Of a DNA stretch of 64,000 bases, positions 26,500 through 37,090 are shown piece by piece. The stretch's first letter is position 1, and each line of letters begins with the position of its first letter. The stretch lies in contig OX637294.1 of the NCBI GenBank assembly GCA_951799445.1, positions 20,361,452 through 20,425,451 on the forward strand. The letters run 5' to 3'. The stretch comes from Pseudisothecium myosuroides. Its lineage: Eukaryota; Streptophyta; Bryopsida; Hypnales; Lembophyllaceae. Below the pieces are notes generated by a model, which saw only the letters and a list, made by a program, of their open reading frames with translations, made no database searches and had not been told where the DNA came from. The position numbers and the translations under genes are program-made.

Positions 26500-27220
26500 A
26501 AGTCACAAAGGTTGGACATTGAAGAGATAAGAGCAAAAAGAGAAAATCAAAGGAGACTACTAGTGGAATGAACAATAGTAGAACCAATCCTACTAGCGAT
26601 AACGAGAGAAGTAAGCCAAATATGGTCATCCTATTTTGAAGCCGAATGTGTGGGTAATGAAGAAATAAGAGCAAGAAGAGAAAATCAAAGGAGACTACTA
26701 GTGGAATGAACAAGCAATACTAGAATCAATCCTACTAGCGATAACGAGAGAAGCAAGCCAAATATGGTCATCCTATTTTGAAGCCGAATGTGTGCCTCAA
26801 GTTGAGCCTTTAATTGAGCAGTACGAGTTGAGTCAAGGAAAGCTTCCCAAAGCGCATTCTGAGTGTAATCCAAAGGCCAAGGGTGCTTGGCAAAGACCTT
26901 GCTACTGGATGGGATTTAGGTAATCCAGATTGCAAAGCCATATGTCTAGACTCTTAAGATCTTGAAACCGTCTAAGAGTTGATGATCCAAATATGCATTG
27001 GTAGAAATCCAATCCGGTGTAAGGGCCTACAATCAGTTGCACACTTTGAATATGATAAATGAGGTGGATAAATGAGGTCGGCAAGAAAAGAACCTATGAA
27101 GAGGGGTTTCTTCAATACCTAAGTTGCAACAATTGTAATTCATGTCTATATCGGGTGCAATCATGGCTCTCCATGAGCGAGTGAACCGCCACCTCATTGT
27201 GCGAAAACTGACCACATAAA
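26500..27220 (-). pseudogene. LINE reverse-transcriptase 3' end (zf-RVT) relic with tandem duplication
   Basis: Minus-strand translation at 27033-27215 contains W-R-A-M-I-A, then C-C-N-L-G-I-E-E-T-P-L-H-R-F-F-S-C, the typical zinc-binding tail (zf-RVT) of plant non-LTR retrotransposons. Further 3' (26685-26873) is TAQLKAQLEAHIRLQNRM followed by a hydrophobic tail. A unit of about 140 bp (IRLQNRMTIFGLLLSLSLVG) is duplicated in tandem at about 26523-26661 and 26662-26800. Reading frames are broken; the reverse-transcriptase core is absent. Confidence 0.65.
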
Positions 27221-27740
27221 TGTGGCTTCTTTCAACATGAATAGTAGGTTTGAATGAAAAATATTTCTAAAATATGGGATTAAAATATTTTATATTGAAA
27301 CATCTATATTTCATGAATGAGGAATTTTCCACTAGCATATGCTGGGAATTCAATCAAAGACTCTCAAAAAACAACTTTATTGAAAATCTTAATCCATCTA
27401 ACTTACTATTGTCTAATTTGAAAAAACATGTTTTTTTTTTGGTGATTTGGTGTCAATTTGCACCCAAATAATGGGCCTTGCACCAAGCCCTTAGAACACA
27501 ATAGTACTAAGAGGGCGGAAGATCGCCAAAAAAATCTTGGATGAAATCACTAGATTGTGGATGAAAATTAAATTATGGATACATGATATGTGCTAATGTG
27601 ATATTTTCTATCCAAAATGTGGACGAATGTTGAAATTTGGAGCACCACTATAACATTTAATGTCACCATTTTGACACTCCATAAAAAATAAAAAATAAAT
27701 TGAGTCATATAGGTTCGTTTGTGGACAGCTTATCTTCCTG
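26740..27740 (+). repeat. Left arm of a 1-kb inverted repeat
   Basis: Reverse complement of about 31765-32705 at high but imperfect identity. Matches include TCATTCATGAATTCC-type segments around 27310, the TTGTCTAATTTGAAAAAACA segment (27411-27430), and GCCTCAAGTTGAGCC near 26792-26806 against GGGCTCAACTTGAGGC near 32618-32633. It includes the LINE tail. Confidence 0.85.
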
Positions 27741-28261
27741 TCTAATCTACCTGTGCCTTAACACGAATGTGCCTAGCTTCGGATCCAAGGATTTCATAAT
27801 TTGTGGCAGTTTGGAGGAAGTATGGGATTATTGCTATTATAGATATGGTACAATAGAAAGAACATTTAATTTGCATGCAACATTGAAGCAAGCATTGGAA
27901 CGGCATCAACGGGACTTGTAACGTCCTTCTTGAAATAATCAGTCCCCAATGCAGTTGCTCTGGTCAACTGCATTTTCTGGAGCTTGGCATACGAGAGGCC
28001 TTGCTTGGCATTTCAACGCAATCTGCTTAGCTTGAAACATCACACAGAAGCTTATATTCTTTGATGCCCACAAAGTCCGAACCACCTAAATTGCCCATGT
28101 TGGAAAAGTGCAAAGAATCCCAGTTCAAAATAGCAGGTGCTAGGGGGGCTTGCCAGACCTAAGCCCGCCCCTACATTAAAGGCTGGCCTACCTATCGGCA
28201 CAATGCGCACTGTTCGCATTCGACTGACGCAGCTACAGGATTTGCTGTAGCACCGGATAGA

Positions 28262-28678
28262 CATGACATGCGCCTCAGCTGTCTGTCCGGCATCCAGATC
28301 GAGCTGACAGTGCAGACAGAGATGGTGATCGACGGACGACGACTCGGCAATGAGCACGACTTGTTTCGCATCACAGGCCTCGAGAGAGCATTAGGTGGAG
28401 CGTTTGACATCAACGAGGTTGCCATGGAGCCCCTTCTCGAGTACTGTCAGGGCTTCTTGTCAAGATTTGTAGCTACAATCCATGGCAAGAACGAGCGATA
28501 TCCGTCGCTCGAGATTACGAGCGCTTTGACGTTCACTCATCAGGCTTTCGGGTGGAACGGCAAATACATGCAGAGTTAGCTACACCAAACGTGGGATTGG
28601 GCAGAGGCTGCTGCTGCAACCGAGGCTAGGGCGCAGGAAGTCAGTGAAGACTTAAGGTTCTTGTATGAGCTATAATAG
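28262..28678 (+). pseudogene. Relic of an unrecognised coding sequence, copy 1
   Basis: Reads RLSCLSGIQIELTVQTEMV, then HDLFRITGLERALGGAFDIN, EPLLEYCQGFLSRFVATIHG, RYPSLEITSALTFTHQAF and WNGKYMQS. After one stop (28577-28579) a further open stretch WDWAEAAAATEARAQEVSED runs to a second stop at 28673-28675. It is markedly GC-richer than its surroundings. The alternation of charged and hydrophobic residues looks like a real helical protein. I do not recognise the family; a transposon-borne gene is possible. Confidence 0.5.
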
Positions 28679-28739
28679 GGGGGCAGGTCAAAAATCAGCC
28701 CCCCAAAAGTATGTCCAAAAATCAAGGACGCTCTTGTAA

Positions 28740-28757
28740 CCCTAAACCCTAAACCCT
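28740..28757. repeat. Telomere-like CCCTAAA repeat
   Basis: CCCTAAACCCTAAACCC is two and a half units of the plant telomere repeat. The short length suggests an interstitial telomere motif or telo-box rather than a chromosome end. No gene start is evident beside it. Confidence 0.75.
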
Positions 28758-29326
28758 TCTTGTGATGTGACTGTAAACTTTGAATTGGCCGGCATGCGCG
28801 GCAAGGGGATAGCCACATCCACTCACGTTAAGGTGGCATATTTGTCTTCTAATCTACCACAATGAATGGTGCAGTTACGAACACTAGCACAGTTAAAAAC
28901 GTCGCGCAAGGTCACAATGGCCAGGGCATAGATACGAGTTACAAAGGCCAGTTACAAAAATTTGCAATTAAAGATACGATGTGATGTACTTATACATAAA
29001 TCAATTTCATGTGCTTTGGTTTACGTTAGGATAGAGACTGGTACAAAAAATTTCAGAGATCGCAGTTACTCATGGTATTCTTGAATTTTAAGTGATTCGT
29101 TTGCTTTGGTTACCGTTAAGAGAGATTGGCACTAATGTAGCCATTTGAATTCATTTGAGTTTATAATCCCTGCCATTCAGGATATTTGCATTTACGAGTA
29201 CAGTAAAACTCAATTTAATAAAACATTGCAATAGAGAAACTTAAAGCGGTATCAATTTAACGAAATGGACTAGCTGCCTAGGGTCCTGCTTGGAAATCGT
29301 TACAACAGTATTTAGAGAGGGCATCC

Positions 29327-29760
29327 ATGCACGAGATGTGCAACGATCCGACCTACGGAGCGATGGAGTGCAGACCGCTCTTTGACCTTCATTTATCAAA
29401 GGTCAAGGTCTATCAGGAGCTCTGTCACAACATCATGTCTATGATACCCAAACAGATGCTTGATGACATGCCCAGCACAATGCGCACTATCCGCATTCGA
29501 TTGTCGCAACTACAGGATTTGTTGCAGCGTTGGATAGACATGACAAGTGACATGTGCCTCAGCCGTCTGTCCGACATCCGAATTGAATTGACAGTGCAGA
29601 CAGAGATGGTGATTGACGGACAATGACTCAGCAGCGAGCATGACTTGTTTCGCATCATAGGCCTCAAGAGAGCACTAGGTGGAGCATTTAACACCAACGA
29701 GGTCGCCATGGAGCCCCTTCTCGAGTACTATCAGGGCTTCCTATTAGGATTTGCAGCTAC
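29327..29760 (+). pseudogene. Relic of the same unrecognised coding sequence, copy 2
   Basis: Extends the copy at 28262-28678 upstream: HEMCNDPTYGAMECRPLFDL and SKVKVYQELCHNIMSMIPKQ precede the shared IRIRLSQLQDLLQRW and RIELTVQTEMVIDG. A stop at 29623-29625 interrupts it; homology then resumes with EHDLFRIIGLKRALGGAFN and EPLLEYYQGFL, after which it breaks into an inverted segment. Function unknown; both copies are broken. Confidence 0.5.
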
Positions 29761-29904
29761 ATTCTCTATCTGCATTGTCAACTCGATCCGGATGCCGGAC
29801 AGACGACTGAGGTGCATGTCATATGTCATGTCTATCCAGCACTACAACAAATCTTGTAGCTGCGTCAGTCAAATGCGGACAATGCGCATTGTGCTGGGGG
29901 CGCA
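29474..29904. repeat. Inverted repeat inside copy 2 of the unknown relic
   Basis: 29474-29608 is present again in reverse complement at 29768-29904 (AGCACAATGCGCACTATCCG against CGGACAATGCGCATTGTGCT). Arms are about 135 bp with a 160-bp spacer. The homologous part at 28197-28325 has no such partner close by. Confidence 0.8.
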
Positions 29905-30160
29905 TTAGGTTGGCCTGCCCCCAAGCTCACCCCTTCACTCTGCATATGGCTAGGCTTGCCAATTCCTAGCCCCCCGTGCAAAGTGAGCATTGAGCTTGCT
30001 CTAACTACTATAAATTTTACGTGACAATACCTACAATCGTGTAAGTCCAACCTAATCAAATGGTCATAACACTCGACATTATACAAGACAATGGCATTTC
30101 CACCTCAAGCTGTCATTGTAAATGTCCTCCGTTCTCTCTTCGATACATCGGTTGTTTTAA

Positions 30161-30719
30161 TACCTACAATAAATGCTAGAGGCACCAAACTTTACAAGTT
30201 AAATAAAACCTTATTATTTTTAGTTTTTTTACAAAGTCTTTTTGAAGTCTAGCAGCAAAAATCTAATTTTGAATGTTAAATGAATGATTATGATTTCTCC
30301 ATTTAAGATTTTGTGCAAGGGTTTCCATTGCAAACCTTGATTTTCTAGTGTTGAAGACTTCTAGAAATGAGCTTCAAATTCTATGCACTAGTTTTTAGCA
30401 AAATAATCACATTAGATATTCATTTTTAAATACTATGGAATAGATTTTGAGAAGTTGTAAGTTAATAAGGGTTATACTATATATGTTATGGCCTTTAACC
30501 TCATATATTTTTGGTGACCTCAATTTTAGATTTGATTTGTGAAAGAGGATTGAAAAACTTCAAATCATTGTCATAGTTTTAACACCTTCTTGATCAAACA
30601 ATATAATCTTTCAATCTATAAATGATATTATTGTGTTTTCTGTTCAAATGTAATCTCTAACATGTCTAATTTGTGTTGCATGGTACAGTTTTTATAAAAA
30701 AGCCTTGGCCATTAAGGAA
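30161..30719. mobile_element. piggyBac-like element E (degenerate)
   Basis: TTAA lies at 30157-30160 and 30720-30723. The interior is collinear with the element at 40386-41020 (CAAAGTCTTTTTGAAGTCTA; GATTTTGTGCAAGGGT; TGACCTCAATTTTAGATTTG). The ends have decayed (TACCTACAATAAATGC and GGCCATTAAGGAA). No coding sequence. Confidence 0.65.
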
Positions 30720-30754
30720 TTAAGCGTATACTCTTTTAGGCTAATCTTTATCAT

Positions 30755-30917
30755 CACTAGAAGAAACCCGCGTTGGTCTAAACAAAAAATGTGGGTTGAA
30801 ATTTGTTGAGAATCATGTTTCCAATGCTGCAATCCCAGAATTTTGGGTTGAAAACATGGTTCTTAACAAATTTCAGCACACATTTTTTGTTGAGACCAAC
30901 GTGGGTTTCTTCTAGTG
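30755..30917. mobile_element. CACTA-type hairpin MITE, third copy
   Basis: 163-bp near-complete inverted repeat with ends CACTAGAAGAAACC and GGTTTCTTCTAGTG. The 3-bp target duplication CAT is at 30752-30754 and 30918-30920. Its internal sequence differs from the two central-spacer copies, so it is a separate subfamily. Confidence 0.9.
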
Positions 30918-31764
30918 CATTTTTATACCCCACAATTCAAATAGTGAGTCATGCGAGGGCCATTTACACTTCTTAATGGATAATACACAAGTAAATTGTT
31001 TTGTTGGATTATCCTTTAAAGGACACAAACCCCCATGACCAAGGTAGTCACCAAAACTTTTCGGCCTCAACATCCTTCAAGGGTTAAAGGAGAATGGCAA
31101 TGCTTAGCCCTTTATCCTGAAAGGACGAGTTGGTCACCGTGTTCTAACAGGAGTACAATGCATTTAACCCTTGAAGGCCAAAGCAAACGTTTTGTGGCCG
31201 ATGGATGTATAGGACAAAAGTGCAACTATTCATCCTCAAAGTTTGTTGTGGAAAGAGAAGATCTTCTACAGTAGTTTGACTTGCAATGAGTACTTTCACA
31301 ATTTTGGAGGCCACTGATTCACATGGTAATAGAAAAGGATGATTTTGAGGGTCACCCCTTCGGCATTTAAAGGTTAAAAGTCCACAGGAAAGGTGACTGT
31401 TGAGTAATTAGATGGTTTTGAGAAAATCTCGCAGCTGAGCTGATGTTTCCAAGATTAAAAATGCAGCAGAAATCACACTGACACTGAAATGGCTGGCAGG
31501 TGACCCAATTTTGAATGCAAAATTATACATCGTGTGTACATTACTCTGATTTGTGATCATTGTTGTCGGCAATGCAATGGAAACAGCTAACTTATGGCAT
31601 CAGAAAAGCAAGCCTCATTTAGCAGTAATAACTTAATTTACTCTCAGCACTTGCTTCGTTTTCCTGCAGCAAAAAACTGAACTCCAGCAATCGACATTGA
31701 CAGTGGAAATGAAGGTGCGTACACACCTGATTTTGGGCACAGGTAGATTAGACAGGAAGACAAG

Positions 31765-32705
31765 CTACCTATAAACGAACCTATATGACTTAGGGTGTTT
31801 TTTTTCTCATTTTTTATGGAGTGTCAAAATGACGATATTAAATGTTATAGTGGTGCTCCAAATTTCAACATTCATCCACATTATGGATAGAAAATATCAC
31901 ATTAGCACATATCACGTATCCATAAATCAATTTTCATCCAGAATCTGGTGATTTCATCCAAGATTTTTTTTTCAACTTGAAGTTTTTTGGCGATTCTCCG
32001 CTCCCTTAGTATTATTTTGTTCTAAGGGCTTGGTGCAAGGCCCATTTTTTTGGTGCAAATTGCCACCGAATCACCAAAAAAAACATGTTTTTTCAAATTA
32101 GACAATAGTAAGTTAGATGGACTAAGATTTTCAATAAAGTTGTTTTTTGAGAGTCTTTGATTGAATTCCCAGCATATACCAGTGGAAAATTCCTCATTCA
32201 TGAAATATAGATGTTTCAATATAAGATATTTTAATCCCATGTTTTAGAAATATTTTTCATTCAAATCTACTATTCATGTTGAAAGAAGCCACATTTATGT
32301 GGTCAGTTTTTGCACAATGAGGTGGCGGTTCACTCGTTCATGGAGAGCCATGATTGCACCCGATATAGACATGAATTGCAATTGCTGAAACTTAGGTATT
32401 GAAGAAACCTCCCTTTATAGGTTCCTTTCTTGCCCACCCCATTTATCATATTCAAGGTGTGCAATTGATTGTAGGCCCTTACACCAGATTGGATTTCTAC
32501 CAATGCGTTTTTGGATCATCAACTCCTAGATGGTTCCAAGATCTTAAAATTTTTTTGAACACAAGGCTCTGCGATCTGGATTATCTAAATCTCACCCAGT
32601 AGTGCTACTCAGTTAAGGGCTCAACTTGAGGCACACATTCAGCTTCAAGATAGGATGACCATTTGGGCCAATTTTGATCATATTTGGCTTGCTTCTCCAG
32701 TTATT
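31765..32705 (-). repeat. Right arm of the 1-kb inverted repeat
   Basis: Partner of 26740-27740. The two arms enclose about 4 kb containing the unknown coding relics, a TTAA element and a CACTA hairpin. The segment between about 30920 and 31765 has no gene that I can support. Confidence 0.85.
32280..32605 (+). pseudogene. LINE zf-RVT relic, second copy
   Basis: Plus-strand version of the tail at 26900-27220: D-M-N-C-N-C-stop-N-L-G-I-E-E-T, then RFLSC, then after a frameshift YHIQGVQLIVGPYTRLDFYQ. The stop inside the zinc-binding motif and the frameshift show it is dead. Confidence 0.65.
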
Positions 32706-32725
32706 CATAACTACTTTTACTTTAA

Positions 32726-33255
32726 CCCTTAAAAGGAGGTAGCACCTCATGACCATGGTAGTCACTGAAATTGCTTTGATTATTGGACCAATGGGTGCAT
32801 TTTTTTTTCGGTGAATAAATAATGAAGTCATCCATTGGACACTTTTAGTCCTCAACGTCCTCCAAGAATTTTTTAAAAAAAATGTAAAGAAAGAAAATCA
32901 TATTATTATTTTTTAAATTGTTTTCCTAGATTCCCAACTCAATTCTCCATGAAAAATATTTTTAAACTCAACATTTGAAATGTAAATTTTTTTAATTCAT
33001 ACGATTTAAAGTCTTAAGAACTAGTTTGCCAAGATGCCAAAAAATCATGCACTCTTTTTACTTTAAAGCCTCGTACCTTGAAATCCATACAATCAAAGTT
33101 TCTAAAATTCTTCCAACCATTCTTATACTATGATATTGCAAGATCCTATACTTAAATATGCAACACTAAAAAATCAATTTTAAAATTTTATACCTTCGGC
33201 ACTAGAAATGACAATTTTGAGCAACATTGATGAAAATAAGGCTTAGGGGAGTTTG
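32726..33255 (+). repeat. Dispersed repeat (H part), intact reference copy
   Basis: Homologous to 38843-39818 (minus) and 63273-63557 (plus). Shared anchors are CATGACCATGGTAGTCACT, CCCAACTCAATTCTCCATG and AAGTCTTAAGAACTAGTTTG. This copy has the uninterrupted TTAA at 33014-33017 and TA at 33022-33023, where other copies carry insertions. Non-coding. Confidence 0.8.
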
Positions 33256-33351
33256 TTAAAATGTACTCAAGTACCTTTCAAGTCAATATATTGGATGTAA
33301 AAACGTACCATGAGCTCCAAAGTCTTAAAGAACAGGACAAGTATCGAAGTG

Positions 33352-33470
33352 AACATGATAAGTATATTGGATGTGAAGATTCTAAAAAAGAACATGATAA
33401 GTATATTAGATGTGAAGATTCTAAAAAAGAACATGATAAGTATATTGGATGTAAAAACGTACCTTTGGAC
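33352..33470 (+). repeat. 39-bp tandem repeat, nearly three units
   Basis: Unit begins GAACATGATAAGTATATT and ends GAAGATTCTAAAAAA; starts at 33352, 33391 and 33430. The third is truncated into GGATGTAAAAACGTACC, which also occurs just upstream at about 33293-33309. Because 39 is a multiple of 3, a frame stays open through it (EHDKYI-C-EDSKK), but I see no sign of selection. Confidence 0.88.
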
Positions 33471-33479
33471 GTTGACATT

Positions 33480-34800
33480 ACAACAAACCGGTAAGGATGA
33501 ACGAGAGTTGGTTTCCTTATACTTTTCTGCAAGCTGAGTAAATAACCCATGTCGTTTGTGGCCTAGGTATCTGTCACGTATATATAGCGTAGCTTGACCC
33601 TGTTGTTGTCTCTTCAGAGACACATTATATAAAATTGGGACGATTATGTTCCAAAAAAATTTTGCTTTCTTTTTTTCTTGCTGGACACGTTAGGGATTCC
33701 CTGGCACAGTTTTGATCGTTCTTAGAAATTTTGTCCACTCGAAATGAAATGAAATGAAATTGGAGACTACTGTTTCAAGATTGAGAGGGAAGCTTCTTTC
33801 TTTCTTTTCTGGCATGGATTACACTTGCTTGCAGGCTTTCTTGCATTGATAGAGGTGTGTTAAGTTGTTAAGTTGTTCATTAAGTTGTTGTCTGAATTCA
33901 TTCTCTCATATAAACAACTAGTGAAAACCTTGGCAGAGTTGAAGCACTTTCCTTCCTGATGATACGCGTTACCCTGCGTTACAATCTTGAGGGTTAGCCA
34001 ATTCAGGTGACTGACTTAGGTATGAGTGACGGACTTTTTTTGTTAGAGCTTCTGTGAGTCGTATAGGTTCGTTCGTGGGTCACATCCTGTAGCTTGTCCT
34101 CCTGTCTAATGTACCTGCGCCTTAACATGAATGTGCTGCTTCGGATCCAAGGGTTTGATAACTTGTGGCAGTTTGGAGGAAGTATGGGATCGCAGATATG
34201 GTACAGTATTAAGAACATTTCAATTCGCTAGTTCTCTCGTCTAACTCCTGTAAATTTTACGTGACGATAGCTGCAATCGTGTATTTCCAACGTAATCAGA
34301 TGGTCATGACACTCGACATTTGCTCCTCGAGCTGCCGTCCTACATGTCCTCCGTCCTCTCTTCGGTACATCGGTTGTTTTAACCCGTAATTGCCCGAGGC
34401 ACCAACTTCTGGTGTCGACAAAACTTTGCAAGTGTAATCCATGTCCAGAAAAGAAAGAAAGTCCAGCTTCCCTCTCAATCTTGAAACAAGGTAGTCTCCA
34501 ATTTCATTTTATTTCAATTCGATAGAACAAAATTTCTAAAAAGGCCATTTTCCCTCCAACCAAAACTGTGCCAAGGAATCCCTAACGTGGCCAGCAAGAA
34601 AAAAGAAGAGCAAAAAAATTTGGAACATAATCGTTCCAATTTTATATCATGTGTCTCCGAAGAGACGTAGAGAAGGGGTCGAGCTACACTACATATACCT
34701 GACAGATACGTAGGCCACAAACGACATGGGTTATTTACTCACGTTTGCGGAAAAGTGAAAGGAAACCAACTCTCGTTCATCCTTACCGGTTTGCATTCAA
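33480..34800. mobile_element. Inverted-repeat element M1 (related to 59043-61680)
   Basis: 33480-33840 (AACCGGTAAGGATGAACGAG; TAACCCATGTCGTTTGTGGC; GGAGACTACTGTTTCAAGAT) recurs inverted at about 34430-34800. The enclosed 0.6 kb includes a segment (34050-34230) also present at 27690-27880, and a fragment at 34377-34430 that resembles the left end of TTAA element C. No transposase seen. Confidence 0.65.
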
Positions 34801-35507
34801 ACTTCCATCCAGGCTCTTATAGGGGATCATAGGTTTTATAATTGTGGCCCTTCTGCTGCATGAGCGGCCTTACCTTGAGTTGCCAAGGCTGAGTCTGCTA
34901 CATACCTCCCTGCCGTAGTGAATTTCAATCTCAGTTATGAACAACGGAGCATCAAAGTGGAAATTCAGAGAATGAAACACTTTTCAAGGCAAACAATGCA
35001 GGATTGCAGTCTAATCTGTATCTCGGTACGCTGTTCCAGTTGCCTGACATCTTCCTCATCTTTGCCAGCTCCAATTCCTGACATCTTCAAGCTCATCAAG
35101 CTCAGACACAACATAATGCAGCAGACAAACAATATTCGAGCGAATAACAGAGGTCATTCATTACCAGTGCTCTATAAATCCTCAGAGACAAATGGATGAG
35201 TAATAGCAGACATACTTGCCAGCCTTGTCAAAGTACATATGCATATCTGCTTCCGTTGGGCAAAGATTACCCCGATTTCATCTTGAAATGAGATATCTGG
35301 AAAGAAAGGCAATTCCCTCCCACGATGTAGCACCAGACAGAGTGAAAAGCTCTACAAAGAATGGTCATATAATTGCATTGACGATCAGAGAGAGAGAGAG
35401 AGAGATGAATTTCAGGTATGGATAGACGGACCATCAGTGTTCAAGATTACAATAAAATAATCCAGAAATCCCAGAACTTCAATTCGACTTCGAAAATCTT
35501 CTCTTTT

Positions 35508-35741
35508 TTATCTCAAAAGATAAACAAAATCCTGGTTAGGCTCTAGATCTAGAGAAGAGAGAGAGAGAGAGTGCAACCTCCGTTTCCCATTTTGTTGCTT
35601 GCTGTCGTGCTCCAAATATTCTAGCACACGCTTGGCTGCCCGCCGCTCCTGCTCCCAATCCACCACCTCTTCCATAGCTTTCATTCGGGATTGCACGTAT
35701 GAAGAGTTCGTAGTTCCAATGAACTGGATGTCCTGCTCCAT
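35508..35741 (-). CDS. Small unrecognised plant protein, probable first exon
   Basis: Opens MEQDIQFIGTTNSSYVQSRM, continues KAMEEVVDWEQERRAAKRVL and EYLEHDSKQQNGKR, then a tail encoded by a GAGAGA microsatellite (35560-35573) to a stop. It is charged and probably helical. The start has a suitable context and a double telo-box lies 30 bp upstream. The translation probably leaves this frame by splicing near 35570. Possible downstream coding on the same strand includes MHMYFDKAGK (about 35220-35250, followed by GTATGT). I do not recognise the family. Confidence 0.5.
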   Translation of the reverse strand: MEQDIQFIGTTNSSYVQSRMKAMEEVVDWEQERRAAKRVLEYLEHDSKQQNGKRRLHSLSLSSLDLEPNQDFVYLLR

Positions 35742-35768
35742 TTCGCCGCCAAATCCCTATGGAAATTC

Positions 35769-35784
35769 TAAACCCTAAACCCTA
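35769..35784 (-). promoter_or_regulatory. Double telo-box upstream of the small gene
   Basis: TAAACCCTAAACCCTAG lies just upstream of the ATG at 35741. AAACCCTA telo-boxes are known in plant promoters and 5' leaders of ribosomal-protein and growth-related genes. Position and copy number support a real transcription start nearby. Confidence 0.6.
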
Positions 35785-36285
35785 GACGCCAGAACATGGT
35801 TTCAAGGAATTTAGAAACTCATCGTTAAATCCCAATGCCGTATTTCAAAGCGATGGAGGTATTCCAAAGCCTTGAGCGAATCCTTCAAAACCGTGGCGAT
35901 CACTGCTCCTCAAACCCGGACTGAACTCAAAGGACCAAATGCTCGTTTCCATATGAAACTGCTGTTATCACGATCACACTCTCAAGAATCGCGGTAAGAA
36001 AGACACAAACGAATCCGCACAAGAATCCGTGTTGCAAAAACAACGACCAAATGGAGATGCCTCCAGAGAAACGCAAGAGAGGAAAAGGCGGCCCCGGACG
36101 GAAGAAAAGCTACCACCTGCGCAGGAAAGAAAAAGGCGGAGGAATTAGGCTAAGTCTTTAGATAGCAACGCCACATTTTATTTCAAATCTAGGAAAAGGT
36201 TAGATTTCGCAGGTAAAATCTACAAACGCTTAAACCCCGAAATTTTGTGGCATTCCGAAATTGTCATTCAAATATTACGCAAATA

Positions 36286-36475
36286 CAGTAGAACCTCTCT
36301 AAGTCAATCCCCTTTAAGTCAATAAACCTCCCTAAATCAATCATGTTAGACTGGTCGAGGACTAGGCCACTTAACAAAGGCTGTGACTAAAAATGACCCT
36401 CCAGAAGTCAATAAACCTCTATAAACCAATCTATCAGACCGGTCCAAGACCGATCAGCTTAGAGAGGTTCTACTG
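36286..36475. mobile_element. Emigrant/pogo-like MITE
   Basis: Ends CAGTAGAACCTCTCTAAG and CTTAGAGAGGTTCTACTG are perfect inverted repeats, with TA at 36284-36285 and 36476-36477. The CAGTA-AACCTCT end is characteristic of plant Emigrant/pogo-related MITEs. 190 bp, non-coding. Confidence 0.88.
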
Positions 36476-36587
36476 TAGTAGGTTACCAAACAGGCTCGGT
36501 AACCAAATGTGAATGCATAAGTAATTATATTGTGCTAATTTCGATTAAACATCGCTTCATGTGTCAAGTGTGCAGGGACCCTAAAGT

Positions 36588-37090
36588 TGTTAGTTGAGTA
36601 CAAAAAGTGTTGGATGAATGACTAACCTTTCAAGCAAATTGTGCAACAAAAAATGCTCCCATTCATTTTGGAATGTGATAATTCCAAAATTATCATTGGT
36701 CCCTACCACTTTTTAGAATTTTCACAAGTAAAAAAAAAGAGCAGAAGTAAATGAGCCCAAAAATGCTTGTCCACAAATTCCCAACATTCTTGGTGTTCAC
36801 CAAAAATACAATTGGATGAAAATGTGAACTTATGTTCCTTGAAAAGAGCTCCAAACTAAGTCATTCATTGGACACTTATTGTAATGTGCATTGTTCTAGG
36901 ATTAATTCTTAAACAACAGGCTAAGCTTCTAGGACTTGGTTTTGAAAGAATCGTTGACAAAAAGTATTTTTTGCATTTTCTTTTGTAGAAGGTTTCAATC
37001 TATGGGATCCACTTTTGCAATGAATATGGCTTGTCAAGCATTGCATTTAGGCTGTAAAGTCAAAATACTATTCACTGTTCACAAAAAATG
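36588..37090 (+). repeat. Dispersed repeat (K part), uninterrupted copy
   Basis: Begins with the terminal sequence of the M elements (GTTAGTTGAGTACAAAAAGTG...GAATGACTAAC) and continues into sequence shared with 40200-41300 (minus) and 62421-62880 (plus). It retains the empty TTAA at 36909-36912 and the empty ACT at 36621-36623. Confidence 0.8.

Noticed and set aside
29205..29280. Second Emigrant-like end (ACAGTAAAACTC)
   Set aside because: Only one end is visible, with no matching inverted partner or TA pair that I could find.
32722..33259. H repeat as another TTAA transposon because TTAA lies at both ends
   Set aside because: The left flank (AACTACTTTTACT) is the same in all three copies, so the homology extends past the TTAA and this is part of a larger repeat.
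33352..33470. CRISPR-like array
   Set aside because: Units are contiguous with no variable spacers, and the genome is eukaryotic.
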